From Gluconobacter vitians (lineage in GTDB: Bacteria; Pseudomonadota; Alphaproteobacteria; Acetobacterales; Acetobacteraceae), in contig NZ_JABCQG010000014.1 in assembly GCF_015244565.1 (NCBI RefSeq), forward strand, positions 1-64,000: a DNA stretch of 64,000 nucleotides. Direction: 5' to 3'. Every line of letters begins with the position of its first letter. Positions within the stretch are counted from its first letter, which is position 1. Positions 27,938 through 36,133 of the stretch are shown here, one piece after another. A program made the translations under genes and the position numbers. The notes under the pieces were generated by a model. The model was not told where the DNA came from. It was given only the letters and a program-made list of their open reading frames with translations, and did no database searches.

Positions 27938-27970
27938 GCAACAGTTGCTTTGTTCGGGTGTTATCGAACA
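27938..27970. promoter_or_regulatory. Two inverted repeats, candidate ArsR operators
   Basis: GCAACAGTTGC (27938-27948) is a palindrome around a central A. TGTTCG-N8-CGAACA (27951-27970) is a perfect 6-base dyad. Both lie in the 94-base gap between the divergent ArsR and Old Yellow Enzyme starts, a typical place for a shared operator-promoter. Confidence 0.6.
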
Positions 27971-28000
27971 ACAGGATGACCTGGTTGCAGGAGACAGATA

Positions 28001-29086
28001 ATGCCAACGCTTTTTGATCCCATTGATTTCGGTCCCATTCATGCAAAGAACCGTATCGTGATGTCGCCGCTGACACGCGGACGGGCCACGAAAGAGGCGG
28101 TTCCGACCCCGCTCATGGCGGAATATTATGGCCAGCGTGCCAGCGCCGGGCTGATCATCACCGAGGCTACGGGCATTTCCCGCGAAGGTCTGGGCTGGCC
28201 GTTCGCTCCAGGAATCTGGACAGATGAGCAGGTCGAGGCCTGGAAGCCTGTTGTGGAGGCGGTCCATGCAAAGGGCGGCAAGATCGTCTGTCAGCTCTGG
28301 CATATGGGGCGTATGGTCCATTCATCCGTGACTGGAACACAGCCGGTTTCGTCCTCTGCGACCACGGCTCCCGGCGAGGTTCATACCTATGAAGGCAAAA
28401 AGCCTTTCGAACAGGCCCGCGCCATCGATGCGGCAGATATCAGCCGTATTCTGGGTGACTACGAGAATGCTGCCCGCAACGCGATCCGCGCCGGTTTCGA
28501 CGGCGTGCAGATCCACGCCGCCAATGGCTATCTGATCGATGAGTTCCTGAAGGACGGTACGAACAAGCGCACTGACGAATATGGTGGCAGCCCCGAAAAC
28601 CGCACACGCTTCCTGCGTCAGGTAGTGGAACGTGTCATTGCTGCTGTTGGTGCTGAACGGACCGGTGTGCGCATGTCTCCCAATGGTGACACGCAGGGCT
28701 GTATCGACAGCGCGCCGGAAACGGTCTTCGTTCCGGCTGCAAAGCTGCTTCAGGATCTGGGTGTTGCCTGGCTCGAACTGCGCGAACCCGGACCTAACGG
28801 AACGTTCGGAAAGACGGACCAGCCGAAACTGTCACCGCAGATCCGCAAGGTGTTCCTGCGCCCGCTGGTGCTCAATCAGGACTACACGTTTGAGGAAGCA
28901 CAGGTCGCGCTGGCAGAAGGGAAGGCCGATGCAATCGCCTTCGGTCGGAAATTCATTTCCAACCCGGACCTGCCGGAGCGCTTCGCCAAGGGGATTGCGC
29001 TTCAGCCCGACAATATCAAGACCTGGTACAGTCAGGGACCAGAAGGATACACGGATTATCCGTTCGCCACGTCCAGCTCTGACTGA
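28001..29086 (+). CDS. Old Yellow Enzyme family ene-reductase
   Basis: The 361-residue FMN-dependent TIM barrel reduces activated C=C bonds with NAD(P)H. It shows the FMN-binding start FDPIDFGPIHAKNRIVMSPL, the WHMGRMVH segment, the substrate-binding His/Asn pair in FDGVQIHAANGYLIDEFL, KRTDEYGGSPENRTRF and the phosphate-binding end IAFGRKFISNPDLP. Gluconobacter Old Yellow Enzymes such as Gox0502 have been characterised; identity with it was not tested. It is divergent from, and probably repressed by, an ArsR-type regulator. Confidence 0.93.
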   Translation: MPTLFDPIDFGPIHAKNRIVMSPLTRGRATKEAVPTPLMAEYYGQRASAGLIITEATGISREGLGWPFAPGIWTDEQVEAWKPVVEAVHAKGGKIVCQLWHMGRMVHSSVTGTQPVSSSATTAPGEVHTYEGKKPFEQARAIDAADISRILGDYENAARNAIRAGFDGVQIHAANGYLIDEFLKDGTNKRTDEYGGSPENRTRFLRQVVERVIAAVGAERTGVRMSPNGDTQGCIDSAPETVFVPAAKLLQDLGVAWLELREPGPNGTFGKTDQPKLSPQIRKVFLRPLVLNQDYTFEEAQVALAEGKADAIAFGRKFISNPDLPERFAKGIALQPDNIKTWYSQGPEGYTDYPFATSSSD

Positions 29087-29131
29087 GGCAGGTGCTTCCG
29101 GGAGCAGACATTGCTCCCGGAAGCTGCCCGT

Positions 29132-29980
29132 TCAGACCGGGCGAACCAGTTCGTAGAGTGCCACGGCCGCGGCATTGGAGACGTTCAGGCTCTCCATGTC
29201 GCCGGGCATGTAAACGCTGGCGATCTCGTCACAAGTTTCACGCGTCAGACGACGCAGCCCCGCCCCTTCGGCCCCGAGCACAAGCGCCACGCGGCGTCCG
29301 GCAAAGCTCTTGCCATCCAGTCGTGTGCCCCCGGCATCCAGTCCCACAACCCAGAAATTCTCGGCCTGAAGCGCCTGCAGAGCACGCGAGAGATTGACTT
29401 CACGCAGGATGGGCACAACGTCCAGCGCGCCCGAAGCGGCCTTTGCCATCGCACCACTTTCCTGCGGCGCATTGCGATCCTGCACGAGAAGGGCAGCGGC
29501 TCCGAAGGCTGCGGCAGATCGCAGGATCGCACCGATATTGCGTGGATCCGTGACCTGATCGAGCACCAGAACCGGACCGGTCCGTTCGACGATGTCCGGG
29601 ATGGCCAATGTTTCCAGAGGCTCGACCCGCAGGCAGACGCCCTGATGCACGGCATCGCGCTCACACAGGCGGTCCAGCCGCTCACGGTCCACGATCTGCG
29701 GTTTACGGGACGCATTCTCAAAAGAAGCTGCGGCTTCGCGCGTGGCCAGGAAATCGTGAATCACACGCTCAGGATTGGCCAGAGCCGCCTGTACGGCATG
29801 GTGACCGTAAATCCAGTAGCCGGGGCCGGAGCTTGCGGCGCTGTCACGACCGGAACGGCCGCCCCGTTCTCTGGTGCGGCCTCCAGACGTATGGGTGCCG
29901 TGATCGGCATTGCCGGTGGAAGGGGAGGAACGATCCGTGGAACGGTCGGGAGCGGAACGGGAGGGAGATCTTCTGGCCAT
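29132..29980 (-). CDS. rlmB: 23S rRNA (guanosine-2'-O)-methyltransferase RlmB/TrmH family
   Basis: The 282-residue SPOUT methyltransferase has an arginine/serine-rich N-terminal extension (about residues 1-50), a substrate-binding domain starting YWIYGHHAVQAAL, and the trefoil-knot domain with LVLDQVTDPRNIGAILRSAA, VALVLGAEGAGLRRLTRETC and IPMPG-like VYMPGDMESLNVSNAAAVAL. RlmB methylates G2251 in E. coli; which position is modified here is assumed from family. Start at 29980 (MARRSPS) is chosen over an upstream in-frame ATG. Convergent with the Old Yellow Enzyme gene; divergent from tRNA-Tyr. Confidence 0.9.
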   Translation of the reverse strand: MARRSPSRSAPDRSTDRSSPSTGNADHGTHTSGGRTRERGGRSGRDSAASSGPGYWIYGHHAVQAALANPERVIHDFLATREAAASFENASRKPQIVDRERLDRLCERDAVHQGVCLRVEPLETLAIPDIVERTGPVLVLDQVTDPRNIGAILRSAAAFGAAALLVQDRNAPQESGAMAKAASGALDVVPILREVNLSRALQALQAENFWVVGLDAGGTRLDGKSFAGRRVALVLGAEGAGLRRLTRETCDEIASVYMPGDMESLNVSNAAAVALYELVRPV

Positions 29981-30049
29981 AAAAAAGCATATAATCGACA
30001 ACAGGCGATTGACATAGCCGTCAATCCGCCATATCCCAACCGCCGACCC

Positions 30050-30135
30050 GGAGAGGTGCCCGAGTGGCTAAAGGGGGCGGACTGTAAATCCGCTGGCGTA
30101 CGCCTACGTTGGTTCGAATCCAACTCTCTCCACCA
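30050..30135 (+). tRNA. tRNA-Tyr (GTA anticodon)
   Basis: The 86-base class II tRNA has the acceptor GGAGAGG/TCTCTCC, anticodon GTA at 30084-30086 in a CTGTAAA loop, a long variable arm, the T-arm GTTGG-TTCGAAT-CCAAC and an encoded CCA end. All arms pair well. Confidence 0.97.
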
Positions 30136-30247
30136 GGTCCCTTTTTCCTATATTTTATGAATGACTCAGAATAGCGGAACGCAGCTTCCCTGTGTGGGAT
30201 AGGCGCGTCTGCTGTGTCTGCTAGGACCGGTGGCTGGTGCGGTAGTT

Positions 30248-30274
30248 GATCCGGACAGGTCTCCTGTCCGGATC
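30248..30274. terminator. Perfect 12-base hairpin between tRNA-Tyr and the giant gene
   Basis: GATCCGGACAGG and CCTGTCCGGATC flank a three-base loop. There is no long T-run on either side, so it is a terminator-like hairpin rather than a classical intrinsic terminator. It lies just past the 3' end of the minus-strand giant gene (ends 30284). Confidence 0.55.
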
Positions 30275-30283
30275 ATTTCAGGT

Positions 30284-33200
30284 TCAGATGGCGGTCTGCA
30301 GGGCTGACCTGTCGGTCAGGGCCTGTTCGAGCGCCGTGGTTACGGCCTCGGTGGAGAAGGTCTTGCCGGCATACACCTGACCAGTTTTGACCAGTCCGGA
30401 CAGGTCAGCAGCGTTGTGCAGGGTTACGATCCGGTCAGCCAGATCAGCGGCTTCTGCCTGAACGAGTTCCTGAAGCTCACTGGTCAGCGCAAGGCCCTCG
30501 GCTGCGACTGGCGTCATGACGCAGGGCAGGCCGGAGGCGAGGCTTTCGATGACCTTGCCCTTGATGCCTGCGCCGAAGCGCAGAGGCGCGACACTCAGGC
30601 GATGGGCTGCGAGCACGGCACCCAGATCCTGGACATGTCCGAGAACCTGGATGCGGTCATCGGCGAGGGCCTGGATGCTCTCGGGCATGTCCGCGCCGAC
30701 CAGGGTGCAGCCGATGGTCGGATCGGCTGCCCACACCGCGGGCATGATCTTCTCCACCAGCCAGCGCGCGGCATCGGCATTCGGCGCGTGAGCGTAATTG
30801 CCGACGAATACCACGCCGCTGCGATCGACAGACGGACCTGTCTGGGCGGGAATGGCCCAGGGGACCACATGCACGCTGGCCTGTGGCAGATTCCTGCGAA
30901 GCTGTTCGGCTTCAGCTTCGGAATGCGTCAGGACGGCATCGGCCTGAAGAGCGGCCCTGTATTCCGCAACACGCATCTGGTTGGCCTGTGCCATCAGTTC
31001 CGGCCGGTCCTGCACCGCGGCCTGACGGGCCAGGCGCAGGAAGTGCAGGTCCGCCACGCTATAGAGCACGCGGGCCTTGCGCTGGTTGCGACGGACCAGT
31101 GCCATATAGCGCGTCGCGATGTCCTCGCGATGCAGATATACAACGTCAAAACTGTTGGCCTGACGCCGCAGCACGTCTTCGACAGACGCGAAGAACGGCT
31201 GACCAAGGACGTTCACATCCGGCAGCGAGTCCAGTGCAGAGACCCGGTCCATCTGGTCGGCAGCAACGAAGCTGACCTCGTAGCCGAGGGCTTCGAGCGC
31301 CGCCATGTGGGACAGGACAGCCTGCGATCCAGCATCGCGTTTTGCCATCGGATACTGGCCGTCAATGACCAGAGCGCGGCGACGCTGGATGGACGCCGGT
31401 GTGGCCATGCCACGGCGACGGCGTGCGGTTCCGACGGCAGCCTGGGTAGTGCCGCTTGTTGCTTCCGCATGGATCTGACGGAGTTTTTCCACCTGTGCGA
31501 GCAGGAAAGACAGGACCTGATCGCCCGTCTGATCTTCTGCTGCGGCGGCCACGGCACGCGCGATGCTGCGGGTCATGTCGGCGTCGAAAGCATCTGCCGC
31601 TTCGAGAACCTGCGGCTCGCCCAGAAGCGCGCCGTCAGAGCTGCGACGGATTTCCAGAACATGGCGTGTCATCGGAGACAGGCCGCCGGGTAGCAGGACG
31701 TCGAAGCCGCACAGCATCGGCCGTCCGGTACGCGCAACATCCGGCCGGCGACCATTGGCGACCACGGTGGCGAGGGGGACGCCATTATCAACAATCTGGA
31801 GGGTTACTGCCTCATCAGGCATGGTCGGAGTGCAGACCCATCCCGTGATCCGGTTGCGGGTGACGCTATCGACACAGCCATCCATCGGGACAACGGGAGT
31901 AGACGCCATGATGGCCTGACGCGGCTTCTCTTCGGCCTGATCCATCATCCACGGCACATGGCCGAGGGCTGCGTGATCATCGGTCCGGCGGACTTCCAGA
32001 ACATGGCGCTCCAGCGGAGAAAGACCGCCTGGAATGTCAAAACGGAACCCGCAGTCGCCGCCAAGATCAGCCCGGGACTGGTTGGCCAAGACTTCACCCA
32101 GCACCACGCCGTTATCGACGATCTGCAGGCGTACGGGCCGGTCGCTGCCCGGCACGCGGGCCCAGCCTCTGACATAGCTGTGGGTTGCGGCGTCCAGATA
32201 GCCTTCGAGCGGCGTAAATGTTGCGGTTTTCCGGCGGGCCGGGTTCAGGCGGCTGCGAATGGCTTCAAGCTGTGCTCCTTCCTCGACGCGCGGGGCGCAG
32301 TAGAGGGCTGCAACCGGGGTGGCATCCGGATAAAGGACGTCATATTCGCCGGCATTGTGGAACATGCCGCGGGAATGATCGTCCACGAAGGTTTCGGACT
32401 GCGTGCCATTAGCGATGATGATGTCGTGCTGTTCCAGTTCGATATGGAAATAGGCCACTTCATCCATGCGCTCGGCCTGCAGGATGGTGCTGCCATTCAC
32501 CAGCAGAACGGCCGGAACCAGAACGCCTTCCAGATACATGGCATGCAGCGGCGAGACCGACAGATCCTGATGCGGCAGGCCGTCTCCGAGCGATCCGCGA
32601 CGGAACACGACCGGCAGGATATCGCGGTTGCCGTTGGCGAAGGTGCCGGAATAGCTGCGACGGCCAATCCAGCGGATCGGGCGCAGGCCATTTGTGCCCG
32701 TCTGGACCAGATCGCCGATCTGAAGGCTCTCAACGGGTACTTCACCGCGATCTGTCAGGATCAGCGTGCCGCGGCAATAGCAGGGTGTACCTTCCGCGAG
32801 CAGCATCGTGCCGCCACTGCTGTCGGAGGCGAGGCTGAAGAAATCGGCGTCATAGGCGCCATCGAGGCCGATCGTATAGGTGCTGGTCCCGTTGGTGATC
32901 TGAAGGGTCGACGGATCCGTCAGGGTCGTGGTGGCATTGCTGGACCAGGCGAGTTCCGGCAGGTCGATTTTGGCGCCACTGGCAAGTGCGATGTTGTTGG
33001 CGGTGCTGCCGGAATACAGCGCCAGACGGCTGCCATTGCCGACCGAGATGTTCGAGGCTGTGCTGCCGCTATGGACCGCGGCCGTCTTGCCGGACGCCAG
33101 GGCGATGTCAGACAGGGCGGCGCCGTTCGTGGCGTTGTAATCCGTCATTGCGAGCAAGGTGACGGACGGATCGTGATCGGACTCGCCGGTCAGGGAGCCC

Positions 33201-35494
33201 GTGTTGACGTGGATCGTCTCGAACTTGCCCGCATTGGCGAAATCTGCGCTGCCGATCGTATGATCCAGCGATTCCGCATTGCCTTCGAAGATGTAGGTGT
33301 AGCGGTTGGACGGGTCTTCCGTGGTGCTCATGTCTGTCAGGCCGGCATTGGCATAGACCTGCTGGGCGTCGCTCCACTCCGTGTCGTTGAAATCGCCGAG
33401 GATGCCGACTTTTGCTGTCGGGTCACTGGTCAGCAGGCCGTTAACATAGTTCGTGATGTACTGCGCCTGCGCGATGCGGTTGTTGACCGTATCCGTCGTA
33501 CCGCCATGGTTTACGGGCGGCTGGGTTGCGCCATAAAGCTCGCTGCTGCCAGCCTGCGAGGACAGATGCACGTTGACGAGTGTGACCGTCTGGCCGTTGA
33601 ACTCGAACGTGCCGACCAGAGGCAGGCGGGTGTTCTTGAACGTACCGCTGGCCAGTTCCTCGTCACCGATGGTCGTGACGGGCGCGGCGAGGCTGACGCG
33701 CTCGGGGTTGTAGAGGAAGACGCTGCGGATATTACCGCCCGAAACACCGCCCGAAGCGTTGTTGGTCGGGTCCACCTCGGCCCAGGAATAGGTCGGGCCG
33801 CCCGCATCCACGATGGCTTTGACGATGGCCGCGAGGTTCTGCGATGCGCTGACGGTGCCGTCATTGGTCGTGCCGCTGTCGTCCTGGACTTCCTGAAGCG
33901 CCAGCACGTCGGGGCTGTCGAGATTGCCGGTAATGATCTGCGCAAGCTGCGTCAGGCGGTCGGCATTTGCCGGGTCAAGCGCGTTGAAATTCTCGATGTT
34001 GTAGTCGCTGACCAGCAGGTTCTGGTCGTCCTTGTGCAGGGACGTGACCGGGGCTGGCGTGTCGGTATGCAGGACCGTGACCTGCGTGGTCGGGACCAGT
34101 TCATAGACGCCGTTGTAATAAGTCAGAACGCCCGTGATGTCGCCCAGCTTGTCTCCGACTTCCGCGCTGATGGCAGAGCCCGGTGTGACGCCACTGTCGT
34201 AATAAAGCTCGACCCGCTGCGTATTAACGCTGTTGGCCGTTTCTTGAAGAGCGCCGGTCGGCGTCAGCAGTCCATCACCGCCATCGGGCACGACCCAGGT
34301 CGCGTTCGAGGCTGTGGCGCCGACGGCCACGGCATCATGGATCGTAATGACCTGCCCGATCAGGTTGCGGTAGAAATCGAGCGCATTGGTATCGGGGCTG
34401 AGAGAGGCCGTGCTCGTATTCAGGTTAATTGCCTGCGTCAGGTCCCCGAGATAGGACGCGGCCGGAACTGTCAGGCCACCCTGACCGACCACGACAGGCG
34501 TGGTGTTCACATAAGCCGCGCCGGTATCGGTATAGGAGACGAGGTTGATTTCCGGGAGGGTGAGGGATTTGCTCCAGGATGTGCCGGAATAGTTCGTGAC
34601 GGTGCCGGTAACGGAAACGGTCTCGCCTACGGTCGGAAGTGTCGCCGTCTTGCCCGCATAGATGAAGATGCCCGAGCTGCCGACCGTGTTCTTGTCAGGG
34701 TTGGACTGCTGGATCCAGAAACCGAGGCTGCCATTCGTGTCCACGGCGGTCACGACGCCCGTGGTCATGACGGAAGCATTGGCATACGGGCTGTAATAGC
34801 CGGTGCCATTGATCTGCTGGATCGTCAGGTCCTGCGGGGTTGTCGTGTCACTACCCGTGCCCGAACCTCCGGTATCGCTGCCTGAACCGCCAGTGTCGCC
34901 GCCCGTGCTTCCGCCAGAGGATGTGTCGTCATTGGCCGCGCCCGGCGTTGCCAGAACCGTGCCTGCCGCGGCAACGGTGCCATAGCCGTCAATCCCGGCG
35001 AGGGACGGGTCATCCGCAACCCAGTCCAAGGTGCTGTCCGTATCCGTGCCGTCGGGGATGCGCGAAGCGCCGTCGATGATCGAACCCGTCAGGACAGGCG
35101 CGCCGGCATAGGTCGGATCGCCCTTGCCACCATCGGAGACAGCAATCGTATCCCCGATTTCGGACCAGGGAGTGGACGTGAAAGTCCCGGCATTGGCCGT
35201 GTCGAGGTCATCGCCAGCCTTGCCGGTGAAATCCTTGACGAGAAGGACGGTCTGCGTGCCGTTCTGCAGGGCATTCGTCTGAAAAGGCGTGACCCAGTAG
35301 CCGTCGCTGTTCGTGACGCCGACTGTAAAAACATTGTCGATCTTGCCGGCCGCGGTGCCGTCACCATCGACGACGATCAGGGACCAGGCGCTGTAATCGG
35401 TGTCGGCATCGCCCTTTACTTCAATAAATTCATCGGGATCACCAGATACACTTGGATTGAACATGAATTCATTAATAAGCAATTTCGACGTCAT
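30284..35494 (-). CDS. Giant lamin-tail/nuclease/Hint/glycosyltransferase fusion protein
   Basis: The 1736-residue protein has several joined domains. About 1-190: lamin-tail domain (LLINEFMFNPSVSGDPDEFI). 193-221: Gly/Ser/Asp linker. About 222-330: OB-fold as in ExeM-type nucleases. About 490-780: endonuclease/exonuclease/phosphatase domain with all core motifs (DYNIENF, LALQEVQD, NVHLSS, GDFND, SDHDP). About 790-850: short adhesin-type repeats. About 903-1075: Hint_2 domain with CYCRGT (C905) and SPLHAMY. About 1095-1180 and 1202-1290: two related beta modules, each with LQIVDNGV and GGLSPxxRHVLEIRR. About 1370-1720: GT4-like glycosyltransferase (VVFVGNYAHAPNADAARWL, FGAGIKGKVIESLASGLP). 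No Sec signal is visible. The nuclease part predicts extracellular DNase activity; the linkage to a glycosyltransferase is unexpected. No internal stop or frameshift. Confidence 0.85.
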   Translation of the reverse strand: MTSKLLINEFMFNPSVSGDPDEFIEVKGDADTDYSAWSLIVVDGDGTAAGKIDNVFTVGVTNSDGYWVTPFQTNALQNGTQTVLLVKDFTGKAGDDLDTANAGTFTSTPWSEIGDTIAVSDGGKGDPTYAGAPVLTGSIIDGASRIPDGTDTDSTLDWVADDPSLAGIDGYGTVAAAGTVLATPGAANDDTSSGGSTGGDTGGSGSDTGGSGTGSDTTTPQDLTIQQINGTGYYSPYANASVMTTGVVTAVDTNGSLGFWIQQSNPDKNTVGSSGIFIYAGKTATLPTVGETVSVTGTVTNYSGTSWSKSLTLPEINLVSYTDTGAAYVNTTPVVVGQGGLTVPAASYLGDLTQAINLNTSTASLSPDTNALDFYRNLIGQVITIHDAVAVGATASNATWVVPDGGDGLLTPTGALQETANSVNTQRVELYYDSGVTPGSAISAEVGDKLGDITGVLTYYNGVYELVPTTQVTVLHTDTPAPVTSLHKDDQNLLVSDYNIENFNALDPANADRLTQLAQIITGNLDSPDVLALQEVQDDSGTTNDGTVSASQNLAAIVKAIVDAGGPTYSWAEVDPTNNASGGVSGGNIRSVFLYNPERVSLAAPVTTIGDEELASGTFKNTRLPLVGTFEFNGQTVTLVNVHLSSQAGSSELYGATQPPVNHGGTTDTVNNRIAQAQYITNYVNGLLTSDPTAKVGILGDFNDTEWSDAQQVYANAGLTDMSTTEDPSNRYTYIFEGNAESLDHTIGSADFANAGKFETIHVNTGSLTGESDHDPSVTLLAMTDYNATNGAALSDIALASGKTAAVHSGSTASNISVGNGSRLALYSGSTANNIALASGAKIDLPELAWSSNATTTLTDPSTLQITNGTSTYTIGLDGAYDADFFSLASDSSGGTMLLAEGTPCYCRGTLILTDRGEVPVESLQIGDLVQTGTNGLRPIRWIGRRSYSGTFANGNRDILPVVFRRGSLGDGLPHQDLSVSPLHAMYLEGVLVPAVLLVNGSTILQAERMDEVAYFHIELEQHDIIIANGTQSETFVDDHSRGMFHNAGEYDVLYPDATPVAALYCAPRVEEGAQLEAIRSRLNPARRKTATFTPLEGYLDAATHSYVRGWARVPGSDRPVRLQIVDNGVVLGEVLANQSRADLGGDCGFRFDIPGGLSPLERHVLEVRRTDDHAALGHVPWMMDQAEEKPRQAIMASTPVVPMDGCVDSVTRNRITGWVCTPTMPDEAVTLQIVDNGVPLATVVANGRRPDVARTGRPMLCGFDVLLPGGLSPMTRHVLEIRRSSDGALLGEPQVLEAADAFDADMTRSIARAVAAAAEDQTGDQVLSFLLAQVEKLRQIHAEATSGTTQAAVGTARRRRGMATPASIQRRRALVIDGQYPMAKRDAGSQAVLSHMAALEALGYEVSFVAADQMDRVSALDSLPDVNVLGQPFFASVEDVLRRQANSFDVVYLHREDIATRYMALVRRNQRKARVLYSVADLHFLRLARQAAVQDRPELMAQANQMRVAEYRAALQADAVLTHSEAEAEQLRRNLPQASVHVVPWAIPAQTGPSVDRSGVVFVGNYAHAPNADAARWLVEKIMPAVWAADPTIGCTLVGADMPESIQALADDRIQVLGHVQDLGAVLAAHRLSVAPLRFGAGIKGKVIESLASGLPCVMTPVAAEGLALTSELQELVQAEAADLADRIVTLHNAADLSGLVKTGQVYAGKTFSTEAVTTALEQALTDRSALQTAI

Positions 35495-35824
35495 CGAACT
35501 CTATCCTGAAGAGGGGTAAGCCCCAGAATGAATACTGAAATGTAAACATGCATTTCGATGAATGTATAAAAAAGAGTCAATATGTTTCGGCAAAAAGACG
35601 ATATTCATCATGAAAGCTTCATCTTGTATCTTTTCATTTCAATACAATAACGAAATATGTCTTGTGTCACGCAAAGGCTTTTTCCCTGAAAAGGCACTGG
35701 TTTTTCAGCAGGAAGGAAAGGCGGACAGATGCCGGAATGCCTGCGGGCGGTAATGGTTCGTTGCTTCCGCGAACGCAGATGTCCGCTATGACAGGCGCGA
35801 TCTGATCAGGGAGTCTGTGTCCGC
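35495..35824. other. AT-rich intergenic region upstream of the giant gene
   Basis: These 330 bases are clearly richer in A and T than the surroundings. GAAATG-N8-CATTTC (35537-35556) is a small dyad that could be an operator. A 63-codon open frame on the plus strand (35562-35753) has unusual composition, no ribosome-binding site and no recognisable domain, and is not called. The region probably holds the giant gene's promoter on the minus strand and that of the small lipoprotein on the plus strand. Confidence 0.5.
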
Positions 35825-36112
35825 ATGAAGCCGCATATGTTCATCATGATGATTCTGGTCGGGCTGGCAGGATGTTCGCATCCACGCCCGCAGCCGACGG
35901 ACAGCCGGTCCGCGCTGCTGAGGCCGCTGGTTACCAGTGGCTCCGACAAACAGGCGGACTCTTCCCGGCCGGATCATAAGATCCACGGGGCCGTCAGTGT
36001 TGGAACGGGCTTTGGCAGTGCAGGGAATTATGGTGTCGGCCCGCAATCCGGTCTGGGTTCTGCGACCGGAATTGGAGCGGGCCGTATGGGGCTGACGCCG
36101 GAAGGCTGGTGA
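35825..36112 (+). CDS. Small lipoprotein of unknown function
   Basis: The 95-residue protein starts MKPHMFIMMILVGLAGCSHP, a signal peptide with lipobox LAGC. The mature part is hydrophilic, then glycine-rich (VSVGTGFGSAGNYGVGPQSG). Nothing further is recognised. It is convergent with the MRJP-family gene and separated from it by about 20 bases. Confidence 0.7.
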   Translation: MKPHMFIMMILVGLAGCSHPRPQPTDSRSALLRPLVTSGSDKQADSSRPDHKIHGAVSVGTGFGSAGNYGVGPQSGLGSATGIGAGRMGLTPEGW

Positions 36113-36133
36113 GCCTCCCGGCGTCGGATGGCT

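Noticed and set aside
31958-34885. 975-codon open frame on the plus strand opposite the giant gene
   Set aside because: Antisense shadow in high-GC DNA; arginine/alanine/glycine-rich, with no domain or ribosome-binding site, while the minus strand has clear motifs.
35562-35753. 63-codon open frame in the AT-rich gap
   Set aside because: No ribosome-binding site, no domain and atypical composition; treated as non-coding.
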